Positions 26,701 through 34,199 of a stretch of 64,000 nucleotides of DNA are shown here, in pieces. The first letter of the stretch is position 1, and each line of letters begins with the position of its first letter. Both the position numbers and the translations under genes were made by a program. The stretch comes from an uncultured Alphaproteobacteria bacterium. Lineage in GTDB: Bacteria; Pseudomonadota; Alphaproteobacteria; Rs-D84. The notes beneath the pieces were generated by a model that was not told the DNA's origin, made no database searches, and saw only the letters and a program-made list of their open reading frames with translations. The stretch covers positions 186,001 through 250,000 of the forward strand of contig CAKQTG010000002.1 in assembly GCA_934276735.1 (NCBI GenBank). Direction: 5' to 3'.

Positions 26701-28645
26701 CAACGTCGCCTGTGACATTTAATGTCTGGTTCGTGTCAGAGCCTAAAATCAGCGTTCCATTGCGACCGGCAAACGCGCGACCCGCGATGTTGATGTTTTT
26801 CGCACTCAATTGCATTGCACGTGCGTTGTCATCGTTGCTGCCCGCCGAAACATTGCCACCGATTGTAATATCGCCATTTGTTGATGTCATGACAAACGGT
26901 GTTCCAATTGCACCGACCGACATATCGCCCCCTGACGTCGCCGTTGTGCCATTTGCGGACAAATTTCCCGCGATATCAATGTTATTTGTTGCGGTTACGC
27001 TGCGCGTCACAGAATCGGTTGTAATTGCGCCCCCGGTCAACGAAACCGATGACGCGGCAACGCCCCCGGTCAGCGATTTCAGATTCAGCGTGCCACCTGA
27101 CACAACCAGCTGGCCCAACTGAATATCACCGCCCAATGTGTCAGACCCACGGATATTGGTTACTGCGTTATCAGAATTGGTAACATCACCCGTCACGCGC
27201 ATCTGGCGCGTGTGCAAAACGGTATGCGCATTTCCAGACGACACCAGATTTCCTACGATACTGATATGGCCAGTTGTATCAGTTGGTGCCTTTATCGTCA
27301 TAGTGCCTGTATTCGTGACGTTTTGCAGTGTCATATTTCCACCAACCATCAACATTTTACCAGCGCTGGAAATATCATCGTCCATATTCAGCGTGCTATT
27401 GGTTTCAAATTTTGTATCACTGTTCGCGCCCAAAACAATGCCGCCGATAGTCATAACCGCCGTTTCGCCCGTTGTTTTAATTGCCAACACAGAATTATTT
27501 TTTACCATCTGGGCATAGAAATCGCCAGCACTGCTCAATGTAATTGTGGCATCGTTTTCGTTGCCAATCGTGTCAAACGACATTTCGCCATTTGATATTG
27601 ACTTCGTTGTAATATTCACGGTTCCGTGCGTCAATTGCAAATCACGCATAGTTCCCAAATCCAGTGCCCCTGTCGTCAAATTAAACGCATTTGACGATGT
27701 CATGCCCGACAAATCCATACCATACGCAAACACTGTTCTGCCCGACACAATCGCGGTAAAATCACCTTTGTTCACAAATGACACGCCGCCCGTGCCAGCA
27801 CCCGTCACAGCCAAGCCCGACGCATTTAATATTTTCAGTGTGCCACCGGTTGCCTGGTTTGACATTGTGCCGGTCACCATTATATTACCGCCGTCAAACG
27901 TCATCATACTGGCGGCCATATTATCAATATTGCCCGTTACATCAACATCGCCATTGGTGGTTTTGATGGTCAGTGCGCCCGACCCTTCCAGGTTCTGGAT
28001 AGTGCCATGTGACTGGATACCCGTGCCAGTATTTATCACGCCGACGATATCCGCATTGGTGCCAGTGTATTGGTAATACAGGCCATCAACCGTCAATGTT
28101 CCTGTGATATTTAACGCCAATAACGCGTCCGCCCCACTGACCGAAACCGTACCCAAATCCGCCGAATTTGCGGTAATGTTCAGTGCCTTCTGGGCCGTAA
28201 TACCAGTTGCCGTAACGCGACCGATATTCTCAGATATATATAATCCGCCCTTGGCATTGACCGCACCCAAAGCAACATCAATATTATCACTTGTGCCACT
28301 TTTTATGCCCAATTGCACATCACTTTCTATGGTTAAACCATAGCTCACTTCGCTATTGCTACCACGGCCAATGAATATGTTGCCAGCAGACTGGATAGTA
28401 AACGTTCCAGATGTTTGTTCCGCGTATAACTGGCCCTTGCCCGCCTGGTTGGGGCCCCCAATGACAGCGTTTCCATACACATCCAGACCGTTTGCCCCCA
28501 AAACCAAACTGTTATCTGATGCAGGGACAACGACATTATCCGCACCTTGTCCAATGGTCAGACCGTCTGGATAACTTGCCGCGGTCGCGCCAAACGGCAC
28601 CACACAGCATAAAAATGATATGACTTTTTTCAATGTAATACGCAT
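23723..28645 (-). CDS. Giant autotransporter (type V secretion) with beta-helix passenger
   Basis: 1640 residues. A signal peptide of about 22 residues ends at GATAAS. The passenger, to about residue 1340, consists of repeated short units rich in G, N, T and V (such as LNITGTLTVDG and GDINVASGAEINIAATE), typical of a beta-helix. The last 290 residues form a beta-barrel with alternating aromatic and polar positions and end in the aromatic GSYRF needed for BAM recognition. It is expected to expose the passenger at the cell surface for adhesion or interaction. No protease motif is seen. Confidence 0.88.
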   Translation of the reverse strand: MRITLKKVISFLCCVVPFGATAASYPDGLTIGQGADNVVVPASDNSLVLGANGLDVYGNAVIGGPNQAGKGQLYAEQTSGTFTIQSAGNIFIGRGSNSEVSYGLTIESDVQLGIKSGTSDNIDVALGAVNAKGGLYISENIGRVTATGITAQKALNITANSADLGTVSVSGADALLALNITGTLTVDGLYYQYTGTNADIVGVINTGTGIQSHGTIQNLEGSGALTIKTTNGDVDVTGNIDNMAASMMTFDGGNIMVTGTMSNQATGGTLKILNASGLAVTGAGTGGVSFVNKGDFTAIVSGRTVFAYGMDLSGMTSSNAFNLTTGALDLGTMRDLQLTHGTVNITTKSISNGEMSFDTIGNENDATITLSSAGDFYAQMVKNNSVLAIKTTGETAVMTIGGIVLGANSDTKFETNSTLNMDDDISSAGKMLMVGGNMTLQNVTNTGTMTIKAPTDTTGHISIVGNLVSSGNAHTVLHTRQMRVTGDVTNSDNAVTNIRGSDTLGGDIQLGQLVVSGGTLNLKSLTGGVAASSVSLTGGAITTDSVTRSVTATNNIDIAGNLSANGTTATSGGDMSVGAIGTPFVMTSTNGDITIGGNVSAGSNDDNARAMQLSAKNINIAGRAFAGRNGTLILGSDTNQTLNVTGDVDTASGTIEVYAGNATAASWAGYVGNLILHGGTVTAKTGYIEFSNGLVFNDSVLTQPAQGVWVKDGTSLTLRSENATDAGIVLGNLNLGTGKTLTMDSASSINFFGDDYVTNGTLNISAADVMFLGGNITNGGELNANVTGNWDDSYKTINTGTINITANTVALGDVDNSGTFGLNSASGVTAANVTSGGTLNITSGGNVELSGLTVSGGNAMIAASDISVTNTVSVTGDLTQGAASTNGLNLTQNGTLAARNLTVSGALNANSGSVDYVIGAAATIAGDINVASGAEINIAATEITGNDVTNNGTMTLNGVATVNNFTNDGTATLHGQSLGVTNTFNATNLYQKFTGTLAAGDVNIDADSYRISATDFNLGGNLNATNLTVFAAPANHLDANITGNVSGGVTFANLGKMHVGGNYLFNDNSKVFANISNKSSMAGLPNYWSTVSLVDDNTLGQITNAVSGDGALITIDGKFTSDLSLGLTPAGGIGGSASDQVGIALRELADAGDAIWLVYAQGGITESGDKLRNLNVVICNASGSICYDYFDGTPAGNSSAYLTVRDTDGNGTSDSIYVVFDPRFGGPVELFKIQPIVARNADHTDGEYVSAGALDDLIAGQMAKQGFTGRHAIELLPVLFRGTNLETMSNELYNRMEHYNTYRDGVPLSRFSRLFQAREIEQIAGSVILNEHTSARSFEDHMLDEFIWNRNRNLKKAWVDAEYGMLFQNVSDGKHADGNRFSITGGFDWQHTNTLILGLAGRVSHMSTDVSDTINLGYTAEKPFVAGHMDAKVANTNIGLGGYLMQTLGEKTRAYGNAFLDLHVFDITRHQTYVDGTIDGSGTAFALNTEWGLLHDWLNQYIVGNMYARLGYNFGFSVTEKVGGHDYMKMESDGYLSFTPGYSLTAQKRIYPSVWFQVRPYATIGVEYDVLGAPDNAKYKFATAKKFTSYDIDIDPLWANIGGGVEMLSATGFQVGLDYRYQYNQDIQLHNIKISGSYRF

Positions 28646-28741
28646 GTTTTTCCCGTTTCCTTGAATTTATAGTTACATTATAAAAAATTTTCTGGTATAA
28701 GGGCAAGACAAATTATTAAATTACTGTAAAGGAGGAAAATG

Positions 28742-30004
28742 ATGTTTGAAATACAGTCAGTTCACGCACGCCAGATTATGGACAGTCGCGGCAACCCAAC
28801 CATTGAATGTGATGTTAAATTATCGGGTGGCGCATTTGGTCGCGCAGCGGTGCCGTCTGGCGCATCAACCGGCAGTTTTGAAGCACTGGAACTGCGCGAC
28901 GGCGGCAACGCCTATATGGGCAAAGGCGTTATGACCGCGGTCAAAAACGTAAATGAAATTATCTCCCCGGCCATTATCGGTATGCCGGCCGATGACCAGA
29001 CCGCATTGGACGAAAAAATGTTGGCCCTGGACGGCACTGCGAACAAAGAAAAACTGGGGGCAAATGCGATTTTGGCGGTGTCCCTGGCGGCGGCACGTGC
29101 GGCGGCGGCACAATCTGGGTTGCCATTGTATAAATACATCGCGAACGTCTATGGCAATGAAAATCCGTGCGTTTTGCCACGTCCTATGATGAACATTATC
29201 AACGGTGGTGCGCACGCAGACAACGGTCTGGACGCCCAGGAATTTATGATTATCCCAAATGGCGCAAAAAACGAAGCCGACGCAATTCGTATGGGATCTG
29301 AAATATTCCACCACTTGAAAAAGATTCTGAAATCAGGTGGCAATTCCACCAACGTCGGCGACGAAGGCGGTTTTGCGCCAAACTTTCACAGTTGCGCCCA
29401 GGCACTGGACACAATCATCGCGGCAATTCGCGACGCAGGATACGTCCCCGGAGACCAGGTTTCAATCGGCCTGGACGTTGCGTCATCTGAATTCTATGCC
29501 GACGGCGTTTATAATTTTGAAGGCAAAAAATTATCATCTGACCAGATGATTGAATTCTATGAAAATCTGATTGCCCAGTATCCAATTATTTCTATTGAAG
29601 ACGCCCTGGCCGAAGAAGACTGGGACGGGTGGCGCAAACTGACCGACGCAATCGGCAAAAAATGCCAGTTGGTTGGCGACGACCTGTTTGTGACAAATCC
29701 GGCGCGTCTGCATCGCGGAATTGACGCCGGCGTCGCGAACGCGATTCTTATCAAAGTGAACCAGATTGGCACACTGACCGAAACATTGCGTGCAATCAAA
29801 ATGGCCCAGGACGCAAAATACGGTGTAATCATTTCGCACCGCAGTGGCGAAACCGAAGACACAACGATTGCCGACCTGGCCGTGGCGACAAACGCAGGTC
29901 AAATAAAAACCGGTTCTATGTCACGCACAGACCGTATGGCGAAATACAACCAGTTGCTGCGTATCGAAGAAGAACTGGACAAATCCGCAAAGTATGGTAT
30001 ATAA
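28742..30004 (+). CDS. eno: Enolase
   Basis: 420 residues from the ATG at 28742; the ATG at 28739 is only 3 bp from the GGAGG ribosome-binding site, so the second is favoured. Enolase motifs are present: SRGNPTIECDV, SGASTGSFEALELRDG, GDEGGFAPN, SIEDALAEEDWDGW, VGDDLFVTN and SHRSGETEDTTIADLAV near the C-terminus. It interconverts 2-phosphoglycerate and phosphoenolpyruvate in glycolysis and may join the RNA degradosome. It is divergent from the autotransporter. Confidence 0.97.
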   Translation: MFEIQSVHARQIMDSRGNPTIECDVKLSGGAFGRAAVPSGASTGSFEALELRDGGNAYMGKGVMTAVKNVNEIISPAIIGMPADDQTALDEKMLALDGTANKEKLGANAILAVSLAAARAAAAQSGLPLYKYIANVYGNENPCVLPRPMMNIINGGAHADNGLDAQEFMIIPNGAKNEADAIRMGSEIFHHLKKILKSGGNSTNVGDEGGFAPNFHSCAQALDTIIAAIRDAGYVPGDQVSIGLDVASSEFYADGVYNFEGKKLSSDQMIEFYENLIAQYPIISIEDALAEEDWDGWRKLTDAIGKKCQLVGDDLFVTNPARLHRGIDAGVANAILIKVNQIGTLTETLRAIKMAQDAKYGVIISHRSGETEDTTIADLAVATNAGQIKTGSMSRTDRMAKYNQLLRIEEELDKSAKYGI

Positions 30005-30081
30005 TTTTACCAGAGAACGAGATGAAACGGGGGACACAGACACAAATGTGTTGCCCCGTTTTGTCATAACACAGCGATACA

Positions 30082-30288
30082 ATGATTACATTGCACACGA
30101 TTTTTATCTGGGTTAAATACGTGATTGCGTCGGTGATATTCGTCGGAATTTTATTGGCCCCGGCCTGGGTCGCGCGTCAAACGGCCAAGGGAAAACAGGA
30201 TATGATTCTGGTTCGCCTGGCCAGTTGGATTTTATGTTGGACAGGAATCGGTTGGTTGTGGGCAATGTTTTGGGCAACCAAGAAATAA
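30082..30288 (+). CDS. Superinfection-immunity-type small membrane protein
   Basis: 68 residues with two membrane segments and the C-terminal pattern TGIGWLWAMFWATKK, close to the Imm_superinfect family of phage and host membrane proteins. In phages such proteins block DNA entry of related phages; in chromosomes the role is unknown. It is followed by a bidirectional terminator. Good length match, moderate certainty on family. Confidence 0.65.
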   Translation: MITLHTIFIWVKYVIASVIFVGILLAPAWVARQTAKGKQDMILVRLASWILCWTGIGWLWAMFWATKK

Positions 30289-30317
30289 AAACACCCACAT
30301 AATGTGGGTGATTTTTT
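30288..30317. terminator. Bidirectional terminator
   Basis: CACCCAC (30292-30298) pairs with GTGGGTG (30304-30310), flanked by an A-run on the left and a T-run on the right. Confidence 0.88.
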
Positions 30318-31507
30318 TACTGTTTTTTTACACCGAACGCCATATTGAATTTTATGTCGCCTTCGTCATATTTTGCACCACCGACGGCTTCGGTTGGCTG
30401 TTTTTCATGCATGCCGTAATATTCTACATTAAACGTTGCGCCACTGTGCGCCGCGCCGTCGCCCGATGTTGCAAATTTGTATGCCGCGTCACCCTGGAAA
30501 TTATCAAAACTGATGTTATTATTCGTGCTCACAGTGACGTCATACCAGTTGTCAAAAAACGCATTTAACTGGCCAGATTTATCAGATTTGTTGAGCAGCA
30601 ATTCTGCGCGACCGTTCAAATCCTGGGACGCAGTGGCGTTTTCAACCGTCCCAACGGCACGTCCCTTGAACACAGCCGTCGTTTCAGCCCCGTCAAATTC
30701 AATATTGCTGGGTTCTATTTTTTTGTCATCATAGCCGGCATAGAACAACTGGGCCGATGTTGTTGTGCCGTCTGTTATTGTGTATTTGCCGAAATCAGAA
30801 TACATCAATGGCGACAGTGCGTCCATACCCGACACGTATGTCAGTGTTTTGTCACCGTTTTTAAATATGTTCTTGTCACGGGTATACGTTGTCGTATCGT
30901 CCAGTTTAACGCCGGTGATTTTGCCGCTGGCATCATCAATTACAAATGTAAATTTTGCGTCGCTGCCATCATTGCGCTTGAAATTCAGTTTGTCTGCGGT
31001 CAGGTTTGCTTCGGTATTCGCATAGACCTGTTTTACCCGGCTGGAAAAACCAGACGTGTTTTTTAATTCTCTTATACAATTTTTAACATCTGTGGCGGTG
31101 GCACACGCACCCATATCCTTCATGATGACCGACAACGCGGCCCGCAAAACATTTTCATCATAGGACGGCATTGCTACACCCGTATTGTCGTCTTTTGTAA
31201 TATCGGGCATTATCGCGGCAATACTAAATGCCGCATTGGCAATCGCCAGCAAGTCCGCTTCTTGGGTTGGAATATTGTCATATCCGTTCAGGGTCAATCT
31301 GTATTTAACAAAATCTGCACGTTGGGCATCGGTGCGCGACATAACCCGTGTGATGTTATTATTGCTTTCCACGGCGACATTTGGAAACGCCCCTATTTGG
31401 TCGCGGGTATGATAATTAGACCGCAAATTTCCGTTGCCACTGGGGCTGCCATCGCCACCACATGCCGCCAACGCCAGAATCGCCACCAAAGATACAGATT
31501 TTTTCAT
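30317..31507 (-). CDS. Surface lipoprotein, TbpB/Slam-dependent type
   Basis: 396 residues with a lipoprotein signal ending in LALAAC (Cys16), then a G/S/N linker. The C-terminal 150 residues look like the small beta-barrel of TbpB- and fHbp-like proteins: FKGRAVGTV, LNGRAELLLNKSD, then EYYGMHEKQPTEAVGGAKY and a final FGVKK. Such lipoproteins bind host iron proteins or other ligands and reach the cell surface through a Slam translocon; a Slam gene is present at 58014-59372. The helical N-terminal half is unassigned. Confidence 0.65.
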   Translation of the reverse strand: MKKSVSLVAILALAACGGDGSPSGNGNLRSNYHTRDQIGAFPNVAVESNNNITRVMSRTDAQRADFVKYRLTLNGYDNIPTQEADLLAIANAAFSIAAIMPDITKDDNTGVAMPSYDENVLRAALSVIMKDMGACATATDVKNCIRELKNTSGFSSRVKQVYANTEANLTADKLNFKRNDGSDAKFTFVIDDASGKITGVKLDDTTTYTRDKNIFKNGDKTLTYVSGMDALSPLMYSDFGKYTITDGTTTSAQLFYAGYDDKKIEPSNIEFDGAETTAVFKGRAVGTVENATASQDLNGRAELLLNKSDKSGQLNAFFDNWYDVTVSTNNNISFDNFQGDAAYKFATSGDGAAHSGATFNVEYYGMHEKQPTEAVGGAKYDEGDIKFNMAFGVKKQ

Positions 31508-31622
31508 AATTGTCCCCTTTTCCCGTTATGCCAATTATAGATTATCTAATGCCACCTGTTCAACATATTTATTTTCCCGAAATATTTGCAATTTGCCACA
31601 ATGTATGTAAAATATTTCTATT

Positions 31623-32096
31623 ATGACACGCAGAAATATTATTAAATTTGGCCAGGTTTCCGAAAATCGCAAGGCGCGATTCAGTTATTCTATCCAGGAC
31701 ACGATAGAGGCTGGCATTTCCCTGACTGGGGCAGAAATCAAATCAATCCGTTACGGACTGGTGACGATTGTTGACGGATTTGTCCAGCGTCGCGGGGATA
31801 ACCTGTTTCTGGCCGGGGTTGAAATTCAGAAATTGCCCACGGCGGCACGGATTGTGAATTTTGATGAACGTCGTCCGCGCCAGTTGTTACTGCACCGCGC
31901 GCAAATCAACCGCCTGATTGGCAAATTACAGGAACGTGGTGCAACTATTGTGCCACTGAAATTATATTTCAACAATCACGGTAAATTAAAGGTATTATTG
32001 GGCATTGGTTACGGTAAAAACCGCGCCGACAAACGCGAAACAATAAAACAGCGCGAGTGGAATAAAAACAAAGCACGAATCCTGAAAGGAAAATAA
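31623..32096 (+). CDS. smpB: SsrA-binding protein SmpB
   Basis: 157 residues, standard length. Motifs: ENRKARFSYSIQDTIEAGISLTG with GAEIKSIR near the start, and the lysine-rich tail GYGKNRADKRETIKQREWNK that enters the decoding centre. It delivers tmRNA to stalled ribosomes. No tmRNA gene was recognised in the window. Confidence 0.95.
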   Translation: MTRRNIIKFGQVSENRKARFSYSIQDTIEAGISLTGAEIKSIRYGLVTIVDGFVQRRGDNLFLAGVEIQKLPTAARIVNFDERRPRQLLLHRAQINRLIGKLQERGATIVPLKLYFNNHGKLKVLLGIGYGKNRADKRETIKQREWNKNKARILKGK

Positions 32097-32121
32097 AAAC
32101 GGGGCATTGCCCCGTTTTTTA
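32095..32121. terminator. Bidirectional terminator after smpB
   Basis: ACGGGGCA and TGCCCCGT pair (32099-32115) with A-run before and T-run after. Confidence 0.88.
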
Positions 32122-32643
32122 TTCTGCAACTGTTTCGTCAATTACAACTTCTTCGACAACTGGTGTGTCCGCTGTCGTGGCGTGTTTGTATGCATCAAAT
32201 TCTTCGTGTGTGATGCAACCGTCGCCATTGATGTCCATCATTGGCAATTCAGCCTGTAATTTTGGGCATTTTACCGATGTTACATCCATGCAACCATCGA
32301 CAAAGCGTGGCATTGGCTTCTTGCAGCAGCCCAACATTTTTGCCGCCGCAAATCCCAGCGCGAATACAATCAGAACGATTACCAGTTTCTTGAAGAAACG
32401 ACCAGCGCGGCAACCACATTTGTGACCGCAATGGCAATCTTTGCCACAGCCACAATCGTGTGTGACTTCCTGGGCGACGATAACTGGTTTGATTTCTGGT
32501 TTTGCCGCCTTTTTAGGTGCAACCTTTTTCGCAACCGCTTTCTTGGCTGGCGCCTTGGCCGCGACAGTCTTTTTCACAGGTGCGACTTTCTTGGCCGCCG
32601 CAACTTTCTTTGCAGGGGCTTTTTTAACTGATTTTTGTGCCAT
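32119..32643 (-). CDS. Lys/Ala-rich membrane protein with Cys/His cluster and EF-hand
   Basis: 174 residues from the ATG at 32643, which has AAGGAAGGA upstream; an ATG at 32667 gives an extra eight residues. The order is: a histone-H1-like Lys/Ala/Pro tail (about 1-55), a Cys/His cluster (CGCGKDCHCGHKCGCRAG), one membrane helix (about 88-106), and a periplasmic or cytoplasmic domain with the EF-hand loop DINGDGCITHEEF. The tail could bind nucleic acid and the cluster a metal. No known family covers the whole protein. Confidence 0.65.
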   Translation of the reverse strand: MAQKSVKKAPAKKVAAAKKVAPVKKTVAAKAPAKKAVAKKVAPKKAAKPEIKPVIVAQEVTHDCGCGKDCHCGHKCGCRAGRFFKKLVIVLIVFALGFAAAKMLGCCKKPMPRFVDGCMDVTSVKCPKLQAELPMMDINGDGCITHEEFDAYKHATTADTPVVEEVVIDETVAE

Positions 32644-32776
32644 TTTTCCTTCCTTTGTTGTTGACATGACTATTTTAAGAAATATTGAAAAATATGTAAA
32701 GTAATTTTTTGATACTTGACTTTTTTCGCATAAAGATAAAACATTACACTGTCACAACCAATGACGGGTGTGGCGA

Positions 32777-32824
32777 TGTGGATTTAACCTGACTTGTCCC
32801 ACAACAGCGGACTAAACAAGGAGT
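32777..32824 (+). promoter_or_regulatory. SAM-II-class (or SAM-V) riboswitch upstream of metK
   Basis: TGTGG (32777-32781) pairs with CCACA (32799-32803). The loop holds the conserved GATTTAACC (32781-32789). The 3' part has ACTAAAC then AAGGAG. CTTGT (32793-32797) can pair with ACAAG (32816-32820) to form the pseudoknot, which would cover the ribosome-binding site 6 bp before the metK ATG. This matches the architecture of SAM-II, which turns off translation when SAM is bound. Confidence 0.8.
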
Positions 32825-32829
32825 GAAAA

Positions 32830-33831
32830 ATGCAGAAAACTGCGGAAGCGGTGTCGATTGGGCACCCTGATAAAATTGCCGATTATATTTCCAGTTATAT
32901 TTTGGACCGAATGATTAATCAAGACCCGCATGTTAAATACGCGGTCGAGGTTATGGTAAAAAACAACACCGTTGCACTGGGCGGCGAAATCACCGGGCAT
33001 TGCGACACACGCGAATTGCACCAATATGTCACCAATGCGTTGGCACAAATCGGATACACGCGAGATTATGCCGCGCGCTGGGGCGAATGCACAATCAACC
33101 CCGATAAAATTGAAATCATAAACATGATTGGTGTTCAATCACCCGACATAAATCGGGGCGTTGCGCGCGATGGTTGGGGCGACCAAGGTGTCTTTGTCGG
33201 ATACGCATGTCAGGGCGATGGAAACATCAATCGCGAATTATACCTGGCCCGGAAATTGAATCGCGCACTGTATGATTTGGCGCGCGCGTCAAATAACCTG
33301 GGGCTGGATATAAAAACGCAAATCACAGTTGATGACAATGGCGAAATTGATACCGCGATTGTTGCAATTCCGATGTTGCGCAATATTGATTTGACCGATT
33401 TTGTTGTGCGCACGTTATCTGCGCGCCCCAGACACCTGATAATCAACGGCACAGGACGATATACATATCACGCGTCTGTTGCCGATTGCGGTATAACCGG
33501 GCGAAAATTGGCGTGCGATTTTTATTCAACCGCCTGTCCCATTGGCGGGGGCAGTCCCTGGACCAAAGACGCGTCCAAGGCCGATGTTACACTGAATATT
33601 TTCGCGCGGCGTTTGGCGGTGGAAAATCTGGGCGATAACGATGAATGCTTTGTGTATTTGTCGTCATGTATTGGGCGTGCTGATTTGCCCAGTGCGGTTG
33701 TTAAAACAATTAAAAATGGCATTACGCACACCCGTGACATCAATATTGATGCACGCCCCAGTATCCTGATTCCAATGCTGGGGTTGGATAAACCAATATT
33801 TGCAGAACTGTGCCGCAATGGGTTGGTGTAA
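32830..33831 (+). CDS. metK: S-adenosylmethionine synthetase, short divergent form
   Basis: 333 residues, shorter than the usual 380-400. Recognisable motifs are SIGHPDKIADYIS, GGEITGHCDT, WGDQGVFVGYA, GITGRKLACDFY, and IGGGSPWTKDASKADVT, the ATP- and phosphate-binding loop (GGGAFSGKDPSKVDR in typical enzymes). It makes SAM from methionine and ATP. Several stretches differ from standard MetK, so it belongs to a divergent branch. The SAM riboswitch in its leader supports the assignment independently. Confidence 0.88.
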   Translation: MQKTAEAVSIGHPDKIADYISSYILDRMINQDPHVKYAVEVMVKNNTVALGGEITGHCDTRELHQYVTNALAQIGYTRDYAARWGECTINPDKIEIINMIGVQSPDINRGVARDGWGDQGVFVGYACQGDGNINRELYLARKLNRALYDLARASNNLGLDIKTQITVDDNGEIDTAIVAIPMLRNIDLTDFVVRTLSARPRHLIINGTGRYTYHASVADCGITGRKLACDFYSTACPIGGGSPWTKDASKADVTLNIFARRLAVENLGDNDECFVYLSSCIGRADLPSAVVKTIKNGITHTRDINIDARPSILIPMLGLDKPIFAELCRNGLV

Positions 33832-34198
33832 AGTTCAGAGTTCAAAGTGCAAAGTTCAAATGACATGTGCGCCAATGGCGCACTTGCTACTTTATTGTCA
33901 TTGCGAGCGTAGCGCGGCAATCCATAAACCGACACCCCGCCCTGCGGGCACCCCGGCTCCCCAGAGGGGAACTTATTACGTTTCCGTCGCAGGCCAAGTT
34001 CTCCTCCTCCGGGCCCCGCGGAATTGTTAAATTCCGTGGGTGGCTCCATGGAGGAGTCCCGCGCAGCGGGGAGGTAGTCTTTTTTTACAACATTACGAAT
34101 TCTCAAGACCACCCTGGTGCTTCGCACCACCCCGACCCGGGCCCCGCGGAATTGTTAAATTCCGTGGGTGGTTCCCGGAGGGGAACTTAGCCCCATTT
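33832..34198. repeat. Intergenic mosaic of short palindromic repeats, copy A
   Basis: No gene. In order: degenerate AAAGTTC heptamers (33830-33860); a GTGCGCC/GGCGCAC hairpin (33868-33882); TCATTGCGAGCGTAGCGCGG (33898 on), shared with copy D; a GACACCCCG..GAGGGGAACTT unit; a CTCCTCC..GGAGGAGTCCCGCGCAGC unit; TACAACATTACGAATTCTC (from 34086), shared with copies B and D; and two copies of a GCGGAATTGTTAAATTCCGT palindrome (34018 and 34147). Confidence 0.85.
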
Positions 34199-34199
34199 T

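Noticed and set aside
24071..28574. Many plus-strand frames opposite the autotransporter
   Set aside because: Low-complexity shadows created by the repetitive passenger coding sequence.
33522..34130. 202-codon minus-strand frame over the metK end and repeat region
   Set aside because: It covers repeat modules and the antisense of metK; Pro/Arg-rich content is a product of the palindromes.
33832..34198. CRISPR array
   Set aside because: Repeats are of unequal length, not regularly spaced, palindromic, and there are no unique spacers or cas genes.
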